A stretch of 64,000 bases of DNA from Pseudomonas sp. CCC3.1. Lineage in GTDB: Bacteria > Pseudomonadota > Gammaproteobacteria > Pseudomonadales > Pseudomonadaceae. The notes below the pieces were generated by a model. It saw nothing but the letters and a program-made list of their open reading frames with translations. It was not told the origin of the DNA and did no database searches. The stretch is taken from the NCBI RefSeq assembly GCF_034347405.1, contig NZ_CP133778.1, positions 1,364,001-1,428,000 of the forward strand, in the 5' to 3' direction. Both the position numbers and the translations under genes were made by a program. How positions within the stretch are numbered: position 1 is the stretch's first letter; every line of letters begins with the position of its first letter. Shown piece by piece: positions 28,166 to 38,621 of this stretch.

Positions 28166-29612
28166 AAGCGGTCACCCGCGTTTGAACGTTGGGTGTTTGC
28201 TGTTCGATGAAGTATTTGCGCAGCAGATTTTGCGCACTCAAAAGGCGATATTCCTTACTGGCGCGAAAGTCCGAGAGGGGGCTGAAATCCTGCGCCAAGG
28301 CGGTGCAAGCTCGCTCCACGGTGGCTGTGTTCCAGGGCGAGCCGTGCAAGGCGGCTTCGCAGGCGCTGGCGCGTTTGGGCGTGGCCGCCATGCCGCCGTA
28401 GGCCACTCGGGCTTCGATGACTACGCCGTTTTCGATGTGCAGATTGAACGCGGCACACACCGCGCTGATGTCGTCATCCAAGCGTTTGGAGACTTTATAG
28501 GCGCGAAACAGATGACATGTCTTGGTGCGCGGGATGACGACTTTTTCGATAAATTCGCCTTCTTCGCGGGCGGTCACCCGATAGTCAATGAAGTAATCCT
28601 CAAGCGCCAATGTGCGACGCGTCTGACCTTTGCGCAGTATCAAGTGTGAGCCAAGGGCAATCAGTAACGGCGGCGAATCACCAATGGGCGAGGCGTTGCC
28701 GATGTTTCCGCCCAGCGTGCCCTGATTGCGAATTTGCAGCGAGGCGAAGCGCTGCAACAGTTCGCCGAAGTCTGGGTATTCAGTCTTGAGCGTGCTGTAG
28801 GCATCCGTCAGCGACACTGCCGCGCCGATTTCGAGGCGATCGGCGAAGCGCTCGATACGTTTGATCTCGGCAACCTGTCCCAGGGAAATCATCACGGGCA
28901 GGGGGCGATGGAGCTGCGTGACCTCCAGCGCCAGATCGGTGCCGCCCGCCAGCAGGCGGGCCTGAGGGTGAGCCTCGTACAGATGCGCCAACTCGTCGAT
29001 GTTCACGGGTAGCAGGCAGCGTCTGTCGCCGTTGTTAAGCTCGCCGGTTGCGCTCGGCGTAATGGCCTTGAGCTTGGCGAGGGTCGTCGCCTGCTGTGCA
29101 TCAAATTGGTCGGCAGGGTGGGAGTGGCAGGCTTGTTCGGCGGCGGCCAGAATCGGTCGATAGCCGGTGCAGCGGCACAGATTGCCTGCCAGTGCTTCGT
29201 GGGCCTGATGACTGTCGGCGCCCAGGCTGTTTTTTTGCAGCGCAAACAGCGACATCACAAAGCCCGGCGTACAAAAACCACACTGTGAGCCGTGGCAGTC
29301 GACCATTGCTTGTTGCACGCTGTGCAGTCGACCTTGGTGCTTGAGGTCTTCGACGCTGATCAGTTGTTTGCCGTGCAGGGCAGACACGAACGTCAGGCAT
29401 GAATTGAGGCTGCGATAACGCAGGCCTTCAACGCCTTGATCATCGACATGCAGCTCGCCCACCACCACCGTGCATGCGCCGCAGTCACCGCTGGCACAGC
29501 CTTCCTTGGTACCGGGCTTGTGCAGGTGCTGGCGCAGGTAATTAAGCACCGTCAGATTCGGGTCCAGTGTGTGCTCAGTGCGTAATGTCTGATTGAGTAG
29601 AAACTGGATCAC
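28158..29612 (-). CDS. xdhA: Xanthine dehydrogenase, FAD and iron-sulfur subunit
   Basis: Small subunit of 484 residues. The first 160 hold two [2Fe-2S] clusters: EGCASGDCGACTVVVGEL, then GSQCGFCTPGFVMSLFAL and AGNLCRCTGYRPIL. An FAD domain follows (LLAGGTDLALEVTQLHRPLP, TLGGNIGNASPIGDSPPLLIALG) and a CO dehydrogenase flavoprotein C-terminal domain. It is the promoter-proximal gene of the purine operon. A GntR-family gene lies divergent 224 bases away and is the natural candidate regulator. Confidence 0.96.
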   Translation of the reverse strand: MIQFLLNQTLRTEHTLDPNLTVLNYLRQHLHKPGTKEGCASGDCGACTVVVGELHVDDQGVEGLRYRSLNSCLTFVSALHGKQLISVEDLKHQGRLHSVQQAMVDCHGSQCGFCTPGFVMSLFALQKNSLGADSHQAHEALAGNLCRCTGYRPILAAAEQACHSHPADQFDAQQATTLAKLKAITPSATGELNNGDRRCLLPVNIDELAHLYEAHPQARLLAGGTDLALEVTQLHRPLPVMISLGQVAEIKRIERFADRLEIGAAVSLTDAYSTLKTEYPDFGELLQRFASLQIRNQGTLGGNIGNASPIGDSPPLLIALGSHLILRKGQTRRTLALEDYFIDYRVTAREEGEFIEKVVIPRTKTCHLFRAYKVSKRLDDDISAVCAAFNLHIENGVVIEARVAYGGMAATPKRASACEAALHGSPWNTATVERACTALAQDFSPLSDFRASKEYRLLSAQNLLRKYFIEQQTPNVQTRVTAYV

Positions 29613-29836
29613 AGGAGGCCTCGCAACATCATTGTTTTTGTCGGGCGGGATGAGCTGAATCTAGTCATTGCTGACTTGGGGGTCAAGAAATGAGGCTCAG
29701 TCATCCCGATGCTTGATCGCTGGAAGGTTTATTTGCTTATATCGTGCCAATTTCAACGGCCGAGACACTCTGCGAGTACCTCGCAAGTGGGTTACACTTC
29801 GCCGCCTGCACTGATCTAAGATTTTGAAGGTAAAAC

Positions 29837-30496
29837 ATGACGTTCAAGGCGCCGGATAGCCTCGCCGAGCAAATCGCTCACCACCTCGCCGAACGGATTA
29901 TTCGTGGCGAGCTCAAGCCTGGGGAACGCATTCAAGAACAGAAGGTAACGCTGGCACTCAATGTCAGTCGTGGCTCTGTTCGTGAGGCGTTGCTGATCCT
30001 TGAGCGCCGACATTTGATCGCCATCCTTCCGCGGCGTGGCGCCCATGTCACCGAGCTGACTGCGCACAAGGTGCAGAGCCTGTGCACCTTGATGAGCGAA
30101 ATGTACATTTTGCTCGGCAATGCCGTTGCCCAGCGCTGGACCGTCCCGGCGGACCTGGGGCCCTTCCTGCAAATTCAACAACGCTTGACTGACAGCTATG
30201 AGCGTCAGGACATCAGCGCCTTTGTTGAAGACAGCTTCAACGTGATGCGTGCGGCTTACCCATTTGCCGACAATCCGTACCTGCAAGAAACCGTCGAAAA
30301 TCTGCACCCGGCCATGAGCCGTGCCTATTACCTGGCACTGGAACAACGCAAGGCTGAGATGAGCGAGTTCCTGGCGCTGTTTGCGCAGTTGCTCGAAGCG
30401 GTTTTGGCGCGTGATCTTTCGCAAATTCGTGTGGTACTGAGCCGTTACGCTCAGCGCAGTTGTGACCTGGTGTTGTCAGCCTTGACGGTTGCCTAA
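29837..30496 (+). CDS. GntR/FCD-family regulator, candidate control of the xdh operon
   Basis: A 219-residue regulator. The winged helix covers about residues 8-72 (AEQIAHHLAERIIRGELKPGERIQEQKVTLALNVSRGSVREALLILERRHLIAILPRRGAHV) and the rest is an all-helical FCD-type ligand domain. It is divergent from xdhA across 224 bp and ends 2 bases before smc. The promoter facing xdhA and the family suggest control of purine catabolism; the tight join to smc may be chance. No operator was identified with confidence. Confidence 0.88.
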   Translation: MTFKAPDSLAEQIAHHLAERIIRGELKPGERIQEQKVTLALNVSRGSVREALLILERRHLIAILPRRGAHVTELTAHKVQSLCTLMSEMYILLGNAVAQRWTVPADLGPFLQIQQRLTDSYERQDISAFVEDSFNVMRAAYPFADNPYLQETVENLHPAMSRAYYLALEQRKAEMSEFLALFAQLLEAVLARDLSQIRVVLSRYAQRSCDLVLSALTVA

Positions 30497-30498
30497 GC

Positions 30499-33400
30499 GT
30501 GCGCCTCAAGTGCATCAAGCTGGCGGGTTTCAAGTCTTTCGTTGACCCCACGACGGTTAACTTTCCGAGCAATATGGCGGCCGTGGTCGGCCCTAACGGT
30601 TGCGGCAAGTCGAATATTATCGACGCCGTGCGCTGGGTAATGGGCGAGAGCTCGGCCAAGAACCTGCGCGGCGAGTCGATGACCGATGTCATCTTTAACG
30701 GCTCCACCAGCCGCAAACCCGTGAGTCAGGCCAGTATCGAGCTGGTCTTTGATAACTCCGACGGCACACTGCTGGGGGAATACGCGGCCTACGCCGAAAT
30801 CTCCATTCGCCGCAAAGTAACCCGCGACAGCCAGACCACGTACTACCTCAACGGCACCAAGTGCCGTCGCCGAGACATCACCGATATTTTCCTGGGTACG
30901 GGCCTGGGGCCGCGCAGCTACTCAATCATTGAGCAAGGCATGATCTCGAAGTTGATCGAGTCCAAGCCCGAAGACCTGCGCAACTTTATTGAAGAAGCGG
31001 CTGGCATCTCCAAGTACAAGGAGCGTCGCCGGGAGACCGAAAACCGCATTCGCCGCACCCACGAAAACCTGGCGCGCCTGACCGACTTGCGTGACGAGCT
31101 GGGGCGCCAGCTTGAGCGTCTGCATCGCCAGGCCCAGGCGGCCGAGAAGTATCAGGAATACAAGGCTGAAGAGCGTCAGCTCAAGGCACAGTTGTCAGCT
31201 TTGCGCTGGCAAGCCCTGAACGAGCAAGTGGGCCAGCGCGAAGCCGTCATTGGCAACCAGGAAGTGAGTTTTGAAGCCCTGGTTGCAGACCAGCGTAACG
31301 CGGATGCCAGCATCGAACGCCTGCGTGACGGGCACCATGATCTGTCAGAGCGCTTTAATTTGGTGCAAGGGCGCTTCTATTCGGTCGGTGGTGACATCGC
31401 CCGGGTTGAGCAAAGCATTCAGCACGGCCAGCAGCGTTTGCGTCAGTTGCAAGATGACCTGCGCGAAGCCGAGCGTTCGCGTCTTGAAACCGAATCGCAC
31501 CTGGGCCATGACCGCACAATGCTCGCGACCTTGGGCGAAGAGCTCGACATGCTCGCACCCGAGCAAGAGCTGACCAGCGCTGCGGCCGAAGAAGCCGCCG
31601 CCGCCCTCGAAGAATCCGAACACACCATGCACGGCTGGCAAGAGCAGTGGGATGCCTTCAACCTGCGCTCGGCCGAACCGCAACGCCAATCTGAAGTGTT
31701 GCAGGCGCGCATCCAGCAGTTGGAAACCAGCATGGAGCGGGTGGCTGAGCGCCAGCGCCGAATGACCGAAGAGCGCGCCTTGCTGGCCGCAGACCCGGAA
31801 GATGCTGCGATCCTTGAGCTGAGTGAGCAACTGGCGACCAGTGAGCTGACGCAAGAAGAGTTGCAGGCCAGCGAAGAGCAGGTCATCGAGCGCCTGGAGC
31901 AAGTACGCCACGAGTTGCAGCAGGCCACGCAAAACCAGCAGCAGGCTCAGGGCGAGTTGCAGCGGCTCAACGGCCGCCTGGCTTCCCTTGAGGCGCTGCA
32001 ACAAGCCGCGCTTGATCCGGGCACCGGTGCTGGCGAATGGCTACGCGATCAGCAATTGGCTGAGCACCCGCGTTTGGCCGAAGGTCTGCGGGTAGACGCA
32101 GGCTGGGAGCTTGCGGTTGAAACCGTGCTGGGTGCGGACTTGCAAGCGGTGTTGGTGGATGACTTTTCGCAGCTTGATCTGGCGGGCTTTGCCCAAGGCG
32201 ATTTGCGCTTGTTCAGCGCCGATGCGCAGGCCAGTCGTGTGGCGGGCAGCTTGCTGGACAAAGTCGAGGCCGATTTTGATCTGGCGCCGTGGCTGGGGCA
32301 GGTCAAACCGGTTGAAACCCTTGAGCAGGCGCTGGCCTTGCGCGGGCAATTGAACGATGGGCAAAGCCTGATCAGCCGTGACGGCTACTGGGTCGGGCGT
32401 AATTTTTTGCGGGTTCGACGTGCCAGCGAAGCTGAAAGTGGCGTGTTGGCCCGAGGTCAGGAAATCCAGCGACTGGGTGTTGAGCGTGAAGAGCGTGAGG
32501 CCACCCTTGCTTCCCTTGAAGAACACTTGCAACGCTTGCGCGAGCAACAAGTCGCGCAAGAAGACGCCCGTGAGCAGGTTCGCCGCCGCTTGCAGGACGA
32601 AGCCCGCCAACAAGGTGAGATCAAGGCCAAACTGTCTGCCAGCAAAGCCAAGGTCGAGCAATTGACCTTGCGCCGCAGACGCCTGGATGAAGAACTCGCT
32701 GAGTTGGGTGAGCAGCGTGCGCTGGAGCATGAGCACGTCGGCGAGGCACGACTGAACTTGCAGGAAGCGCTGGACGCCATGGCCACCGATACCGAGCAGC
32801 GCGAGCTGCTATTGGCCCAGCGCGACAGCTTGCGTGAGCGGCTGGACCGAGTACGCCAGGAGGCGCGTCAGCACAAGGATCACGCGCATCAGTTGGCAGT
32901 TCGCCTGGGCTCGCTCAGGGCGCAGCACGATTCGACCCGACAAGCGCTTGAACGTCTGGAGTTGCAGTCCGAACGGCTGGCTGAAAAGCGTGAGCAGCTC
33001 ACACTCAATCTGGAGGAGGGCGAGGCGCCGCTTGAAGAGCTGCGTCTCAAACTTGAAGAGTTGCTCGACAAGCGCCTGAGCGTGGACGAAGAACTTAAAG
33101 TTGCGCAACTGGCGCTTGAAGACGCTGATCGAGAGCTGCGAGACGCTGAAAAACGTCGTAATCAGGCCGAGCAACAGTCCCAGTTGATTCGCGGTCAGCT
33201 CGAACAGCAGCGCATGGAGTGGCAGGCGCTGACCGTTCGACGCACCGCGTTGCAGGATCAGTTACTTGCAGATGGCTATGACCTGCACGGGGTGCTGGCC
33301 ACCTTGAGCAATGAGGTCAACGAGCAGCAGGCCGAAGAAGAACTTGAACGTATTGCGGCGCGTATTCAACGTTTGGGCGCGATCAACCTCGCGGCCATTG

Positions 33401-33987
33401 ATGAATACCAGCAGCAATCCGAGCGCAAACGTTATCTGGATGCCCAGGATGCCGATTTGGTCGAGGCACTGGACACCCTGGAAAACGTTATTCGCAAGAT
33501 CGACAAAGAAACCCGGAGTCGCTTCAAAGACACCTTTGATCAGATAAATGGTGGATTACAGGCGCTTTTTCCAAAAGTTTTCGGTGGCGGCAGCGCTTAT
33601 TTGGAACTGACGGGCGAAGATTTACTCGATACAGGGGTAACGATCATGGCGCGGCCGCCGGGCAAGAAGAACAGCACGATCCATTTGCTGTCCGGTGGCG
33701 AGAAAGCGTTGACGGCTTTGGCACTGGTTTTTGCCATTTTCAAACTCAATCCGGCGCCGTTTTGCATGCTCGACGAAGTTGATGCGCCGCTGGATGACGC
33801 GAACGTAGGGCGCTATGCACGGTTGGTGAAAGAGATGTCGCAGACCGTGCAATTCATCTACATCACGCACAACAAAATCGCCATGGAGATGGCTGATCAG
33901 TTGATGGGCGTGACGATGCATGAGCCTGGATGTTCACGTCTTGTTGCGGTTGATGTTGAGGAGGCAATGGCAATGGTCGATGCTTGA
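30499..33987 (+). CDS. smc: Chromosome segregation protein SMC
   Basis: Condensin ATPase of 1162 residues that compacts and segregates the chromosome with ScpA/ScpB. Walker A is GPNGCGKS at residues 31-38. Long coiled-coil arms (about 165-500 and 650-1000) flank a hinge domain around 515-640 (LRVDAGWELAVETVLGADLQAV). The ABC signature LLSGGEKALTALAL is near residue 1063 and Walker B MLDEVDAPLDD near 1090. GTG start 30499. It is followed by zipA and ligA, the standard pseudomonad order. A 256-bp gap with an AGGGTT/AACCCT hairpin (34001-34034) separates it from zipA. Confidence 0.97.
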   Translation: MRLKCIKLAGFKSFVDPTTVNFPSNMAAVVGPNGCGKSNIIDAVRWVMGESSAKNLRGESMTDVIFNGSTSRKPVSQASIELVFDNSDGTLLGEYAAYAEISIRRKVTRDSQTTYYLNGTKCRRRDITDIFLGTGLGPRSYSIIEQGMISKLIESKPEDLRNFIEEAAGISKYKERRRETENRIRRTHENLARLTDLRDELGRQLERLHRQAQAAEKYQEYKAEERQLKAQLSALRWQALNEQVGQREAVIGNQEVSFEALVADQRNADASIERLRDGHHDLSERFNLVQGRFYSVGGDIARVEQSIQHGQQRLRQLQDDLREAERSRLETESHLGHDRTMLATLGEELDMLAPEQELTSAAAEEAAAALEESEHTMHGWQEQWDAFNLRSAEPQRQSEVLQARIQQLETSMERVAERQRRMTEERALLAADPEDAAILELSEQLATSELTQEELQASEEQVIERLEQVRHELQQATQNQQQAQGELQRLNGRLASLEALQQAALDPGTGAGEWLRDQQLAEHPRLAEGLRVDAGWELAVETVLGADLQAVLVDDFSQLDLAGFAQGDLRLFSADAQASRVAGSLLDKVEADFDLAPWLGQVKPVETLEQALALRGQLNDGQSLISRDGYWVGRNFLRVRRASEAESGVLARGQEIQRLGVEREEREATLASLEEHLQRLREQQVAQEDAREQVRRRLQDEARQQGEIKAKLSASKAKVEQLTLRRRRLDEELAELGEQRALEHEHVGEARLNLQEALDAMATDTEQRELLLAQRDSLRERLDRVRQEARQHKDHAHQLAVRLGSLRAQHDSTRQALERLELQSERLAEKREQLTLNLEEGEAPLEELRLKLEELLDKRLSVDEELKVAQLALEDADRELRDAEKRRNQAEQQSQLIRGQLEQQRMEWQALTVRRTALQDQLLADGYDLHGVLATLSNEVNEQQAEEELERIAARIQRLGAINLAAIDEYQQQSERKRYLDAQDADLVEALDTLENVIRKIDKETRSRFKDTFDQINGGLQALFPKVFGGGSAYLELTGEDLLDTGVTIMARPPGKKNSTIHLLSGGEKALTALALVFAIFKLNPAPFCMLDEVDAPLDDANVGRYARLVKEMSQTVQFIYITHNKIAMEMADQLMGVTMHEPGCSRLVAVDVEEAMAMVDA

Positions 33988-34244
33988 GCTATAAGCATGT
34001 AGGGTTAAAAATTTCTTCATGTAAGAAAAACCCTAAGATTTGGCTGATTTGGCTGGTTCGTCAGTCACCACATGGCCCTAACTCAAGGCGACAGACGGTG
34101 TAAAGTTATCTTTGGTCGTGTTAATTTAGCGTCTAATTTTTTTGTGCGTGGAAAAACGCCATTCAGAACATAGAGTTGGCGCCACGTTTTAAAGGGCTTT
34201 AGGCTCTTCTTCATAGAATCATTTTTTTAGGGGCACGGGATTAC

Positions 34245-35120
34245 ATGGAAATCGGTCTGCGCGAGTGGCTGATAGTCATCGGCATAGTGGTCATCGCCGG
34301 TATTCTTTTTGATGGCTGGCGCCGTATGCGTGGCGGGAAGGGCAAACTCAAGTTTCGCCTTGATCGCAGTTTCTCCAACGTCCCTGATGAGGAGACCAGC
34401 GCTGAGTTGCTGGGTCCTGCACGGGTCCTGGATACACCTGATCACAAAGAGCCGCAGCTTGATGAGCAGGATCTGCCATCGGTGAGCATGCCGGCACGTG
34501 AAAAGAGTTCCAAGCGTGGCAAGCGTGGCGGTGAGCCAAGTCAGGGTGATTTGAACCTCAATCTTGACCTTGACGATGACGGCCCAAGCCTCAGTGCCCG
34601 TGATGACGATTTCCCTGCTGAAACCAAGCCGCGTGGTCGTTCTGCGCCAACCGTTTCGGCCGTCGAAAGCAAAGAACCTGCCCAGGCAGCTGAAGAAGTG
34701 TTGGTGATCAGCGTTATCAGTCGTGACCCTGCGGGCTTCAAAGGCCCGGCGCTGCTGCAGAACATTCTTGAAAGTGGTTTGCGCTTTGGCGAGATGGACA
34801 TTTTCCATCGTCACGAAAGCATGGCCGGTAATGGCGAAGTGCTGTTCTCGATGGCTAACGCCGTGAAGCCGGGCGTATTCGATCTGGACGACATCGATCT
34901 GTTCAGCACTCCGGCGGTGAGCTTCTTCCTCGGTCTGCCGGGTCCGCGTCATCCCAAGCAGGCGTTTGATGTCATGGTTGCCGCTGCACGCAAGTTGTCC
35001 CAAGAGCTCAATGGCGAGCTTAAAGACGATCAGCGCAGTGTGTTAACGGCTCAGACCATCGAGCACTACCGCCAGCGCATCGTCGAATTCGAGCGCCGTG
35101 CCCTGACTCAAAAACGCTGA
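34245..35120 (+). CDS. zipA: Cell division protein ZipA
   Basis: Inner membrane protein that tethers FtsZ at midcell. The 291 residues comprise an N-terminal membrane anchor ([20 protein letters not shown]), a charged linker rich in D, E, K and P (about 30-150), and the C-terminal FtsZ-binding domain (about 150-285: [61 protein letters not shown]). It lies between smc and ligA on the same strand, with a terminator after it. Confidence 0.96.
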   Translation: MEIGLREWLIVIGIVVIAGILFDGWRRMRGGKGKLKFRLDRSFSNVPDEETSAELLGPARVLDTPDHKEPQLDEQDLPSVSMPAREKSSKRGKRGGEPSQGDLNLNLDLDDDGPSLSARDDDFPAETKPRGRSAPTVSAVESKEPAQAAEEVLVISVISRDPAGFKGPALLQNILESGLRFGEMDIFHRHESMAGNGEVLFSMANAVKPGVFDLDDIDLFSTPAVSFFLGLPGPRHPKQAFDVMVAAARKLSQELNGELKDDQRSVLTAQTIEHYRQRIVEFERRALTQKR

Positions 35121-35174
35121 AAACGGTGGGAGCAACGTGCTTGCTCCCGCTGAATGCAAAATGAATTAACACTT

Positions 35175-35202
35175 GAGCAGCCTCGGCTGCTCTTTTGCTT
35201 TG
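35175..35202 (+). terminator. Terminator between zipA and ligA
   Basis: GAGCAGCC / GGCTGCTC form an 8-bp stem with a 2-base loop, followed by TTTTGCTTT. A second hairpin (GGGAGCAA / TTGCTCCC, 35128-35148) precedes it. Confidence 0.8.
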
Positions 35203-35205
35203 TGA

Positions 35206-37578
<2,373 letters not shown>

Positions 37579-37602
37579 TACGTGTGTGTGCTGGCAAATC
37601 TC

Positions 37603-37748
37603 GTAGCAGTTGCCGAGCACCGCGAGGCTACGTCCGGCTGCGCAGCAGTCGTAAAGTCAGGCGTTGCAATGCGTCAGTTCAGTTTTGACTTAGCGTTTGC
37701 GATCGCTGCGCAATCGGACGTAGCCTCGCAAAGCTCGGCAACTGCTAC
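37603..37748. repeat. Inverted REP pair (BIME-like) after ligA
   Basis: GTAGCAGTTGCCGAGC plus CGAGGCTACGTCCG on the left is matched inverted on the right (CGGACGTAGCCTCG, then GCTCGGCAACTGCTAC). The intervening 80 bases hold partly complementary sequence. The same element recurs at 54.8 kb. With flanking bases it fills the 333-bp gap between ligA and the 4.5S RNA gene; no gene is seen there. Confidence 0.88.
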
Positions 37749-37856
37749 AGAAGCGGATTGCAACGCGCCTTCACGTATGCCTCGCTCAAATTAGGGCGTG
37801 CCTCGACCCGAATCCAAGTGCTTGAGCCCATTCATTTTTTATTCTTGCAGCAGCGG

Positions 37857-37884
37857 TTGTAAGTTTTCGTCAGATAGGTACAAT
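37857..37884 (+). promoter_or_regulatory. Candidate sigma-70 promoter of the 4.5S RNA gene
   Basis: TTGTAA at 37857 and TACAAT at 37879 are separated by 16 bases. They would start transcription about 25 bases upstream of the mature RNA, which fits a processed precursor. Confidence 0.6.
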
Positions 37885-37917
37885 GGCGCCGTTCGCTGCT
37901 AGGCGGATGTTGTTATG

Positions 37918-38026
37918 GTGACCCTATCGGTCCCTCCGCAACGATTACCCGTGAACCTGGTCAGATCCGGAAGGAAGCAGCCACAGCGGGAACATTGTGT
38001 GCCGGGGTGTGGCTGGTGGGGTTGCC
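37918..38026 (+). ncRNA. ffs: 4.5S signal recognition particle RNA
   Basis: The conserved Ffh-binding apical hairpin is present: GGTCAGATCCGGAAGGAAGC followed by AGCC. Further out are CCGCAACGATTACCC and GTGTGCCGGGGTGTGGCTGG, aligning with E. coli 4.5S RNA along its length. The ends pair (GGTGACCC with GGGGTTGCC), and an extra GTTATGG / CCATAAC stem (37912-37918, 38028-38034) may belong to the precursor. Exact mature ends are estimates. The RNA pairs with Ffh to target membrane proteins. An integrated element begins somewhere after its 3' end. Confidence 0.95.
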
Positions 38027-38034
38027 TCCATAAC

Positions 38035-38621
38035 GCAAGTCCTTGAATTCTCAAGGATTTCTCAGTCAAAAAACTCGAAGTGTGACAGCGTATAGGTTCA
38101 CCTAAGTGGTGCGCCGGTGGCTGCGATATTATCGAGTCTGCTTCAACTGTTCCACGTCTCACCATGAAATAATTTTTCGCGAAAGCACCTGTATTGTTGT
38201 TCGACAAATATGGGGCGGCCGTCCCGATTAGCGCAAGCATAGTAATTTTGTACTGCGTATCACCTCAATCCAATCATGATCTTTGGTTCAGTTGAACTGC
38301 GTCATGCCTAGCCCAACCGTTTCAGGCGCCAATGGGCCGTCACTATCTAATGAGCGACCCCCTGCACAGGTACCATTCGTGGATACGCTGGCACACTCTG
38401 ACCTGGTTGGTTAAGTGGCTAGGGCAACCTTGAAAGGTTCTAGGCTGGAGAAGGTATTGTGTCAGCCTTTTTTTCGTCTAGCTACCGCGATTGGGTTCAC
38501 GGTTTCTGGCAGTAATTTTGCGCGTCGGGTATGGCCATGACCCATCTTCAAGTGTTTTATACACAGCGTCCCAATTGTGGTAATTTGTGGTACGCCGATT
38601 TTAATAAAGCAGGGAGTTGTA
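38035..38621. other. Gene-free junction between the 4.5S RNA gene and the island
   Basis: No coding frame of substance is visible over about 585 bp. The stretch contains a perfect AACCTT-GA-AAGGTT hairpin (38426-38439) and a terminator-like hairpin with T7 (38442-38474), then the promoter region of the SIR2 gene. The left edge of the integrated element must lie here or just outside, but no copy of the tRNA-like sequence found at the right edge could be seen. Confidence 0.6.
38442..38474 (+). terminator. Terminator-like hairpin with no gene in front
   Basis: AGGCTG / CAGCCT pair across a 15-base loop and run straight into seven T. No gene ends upstream except the 4.5S RNA 400 bases away, so it may end an unannotated small RNA. 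Confidence 0.5.
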
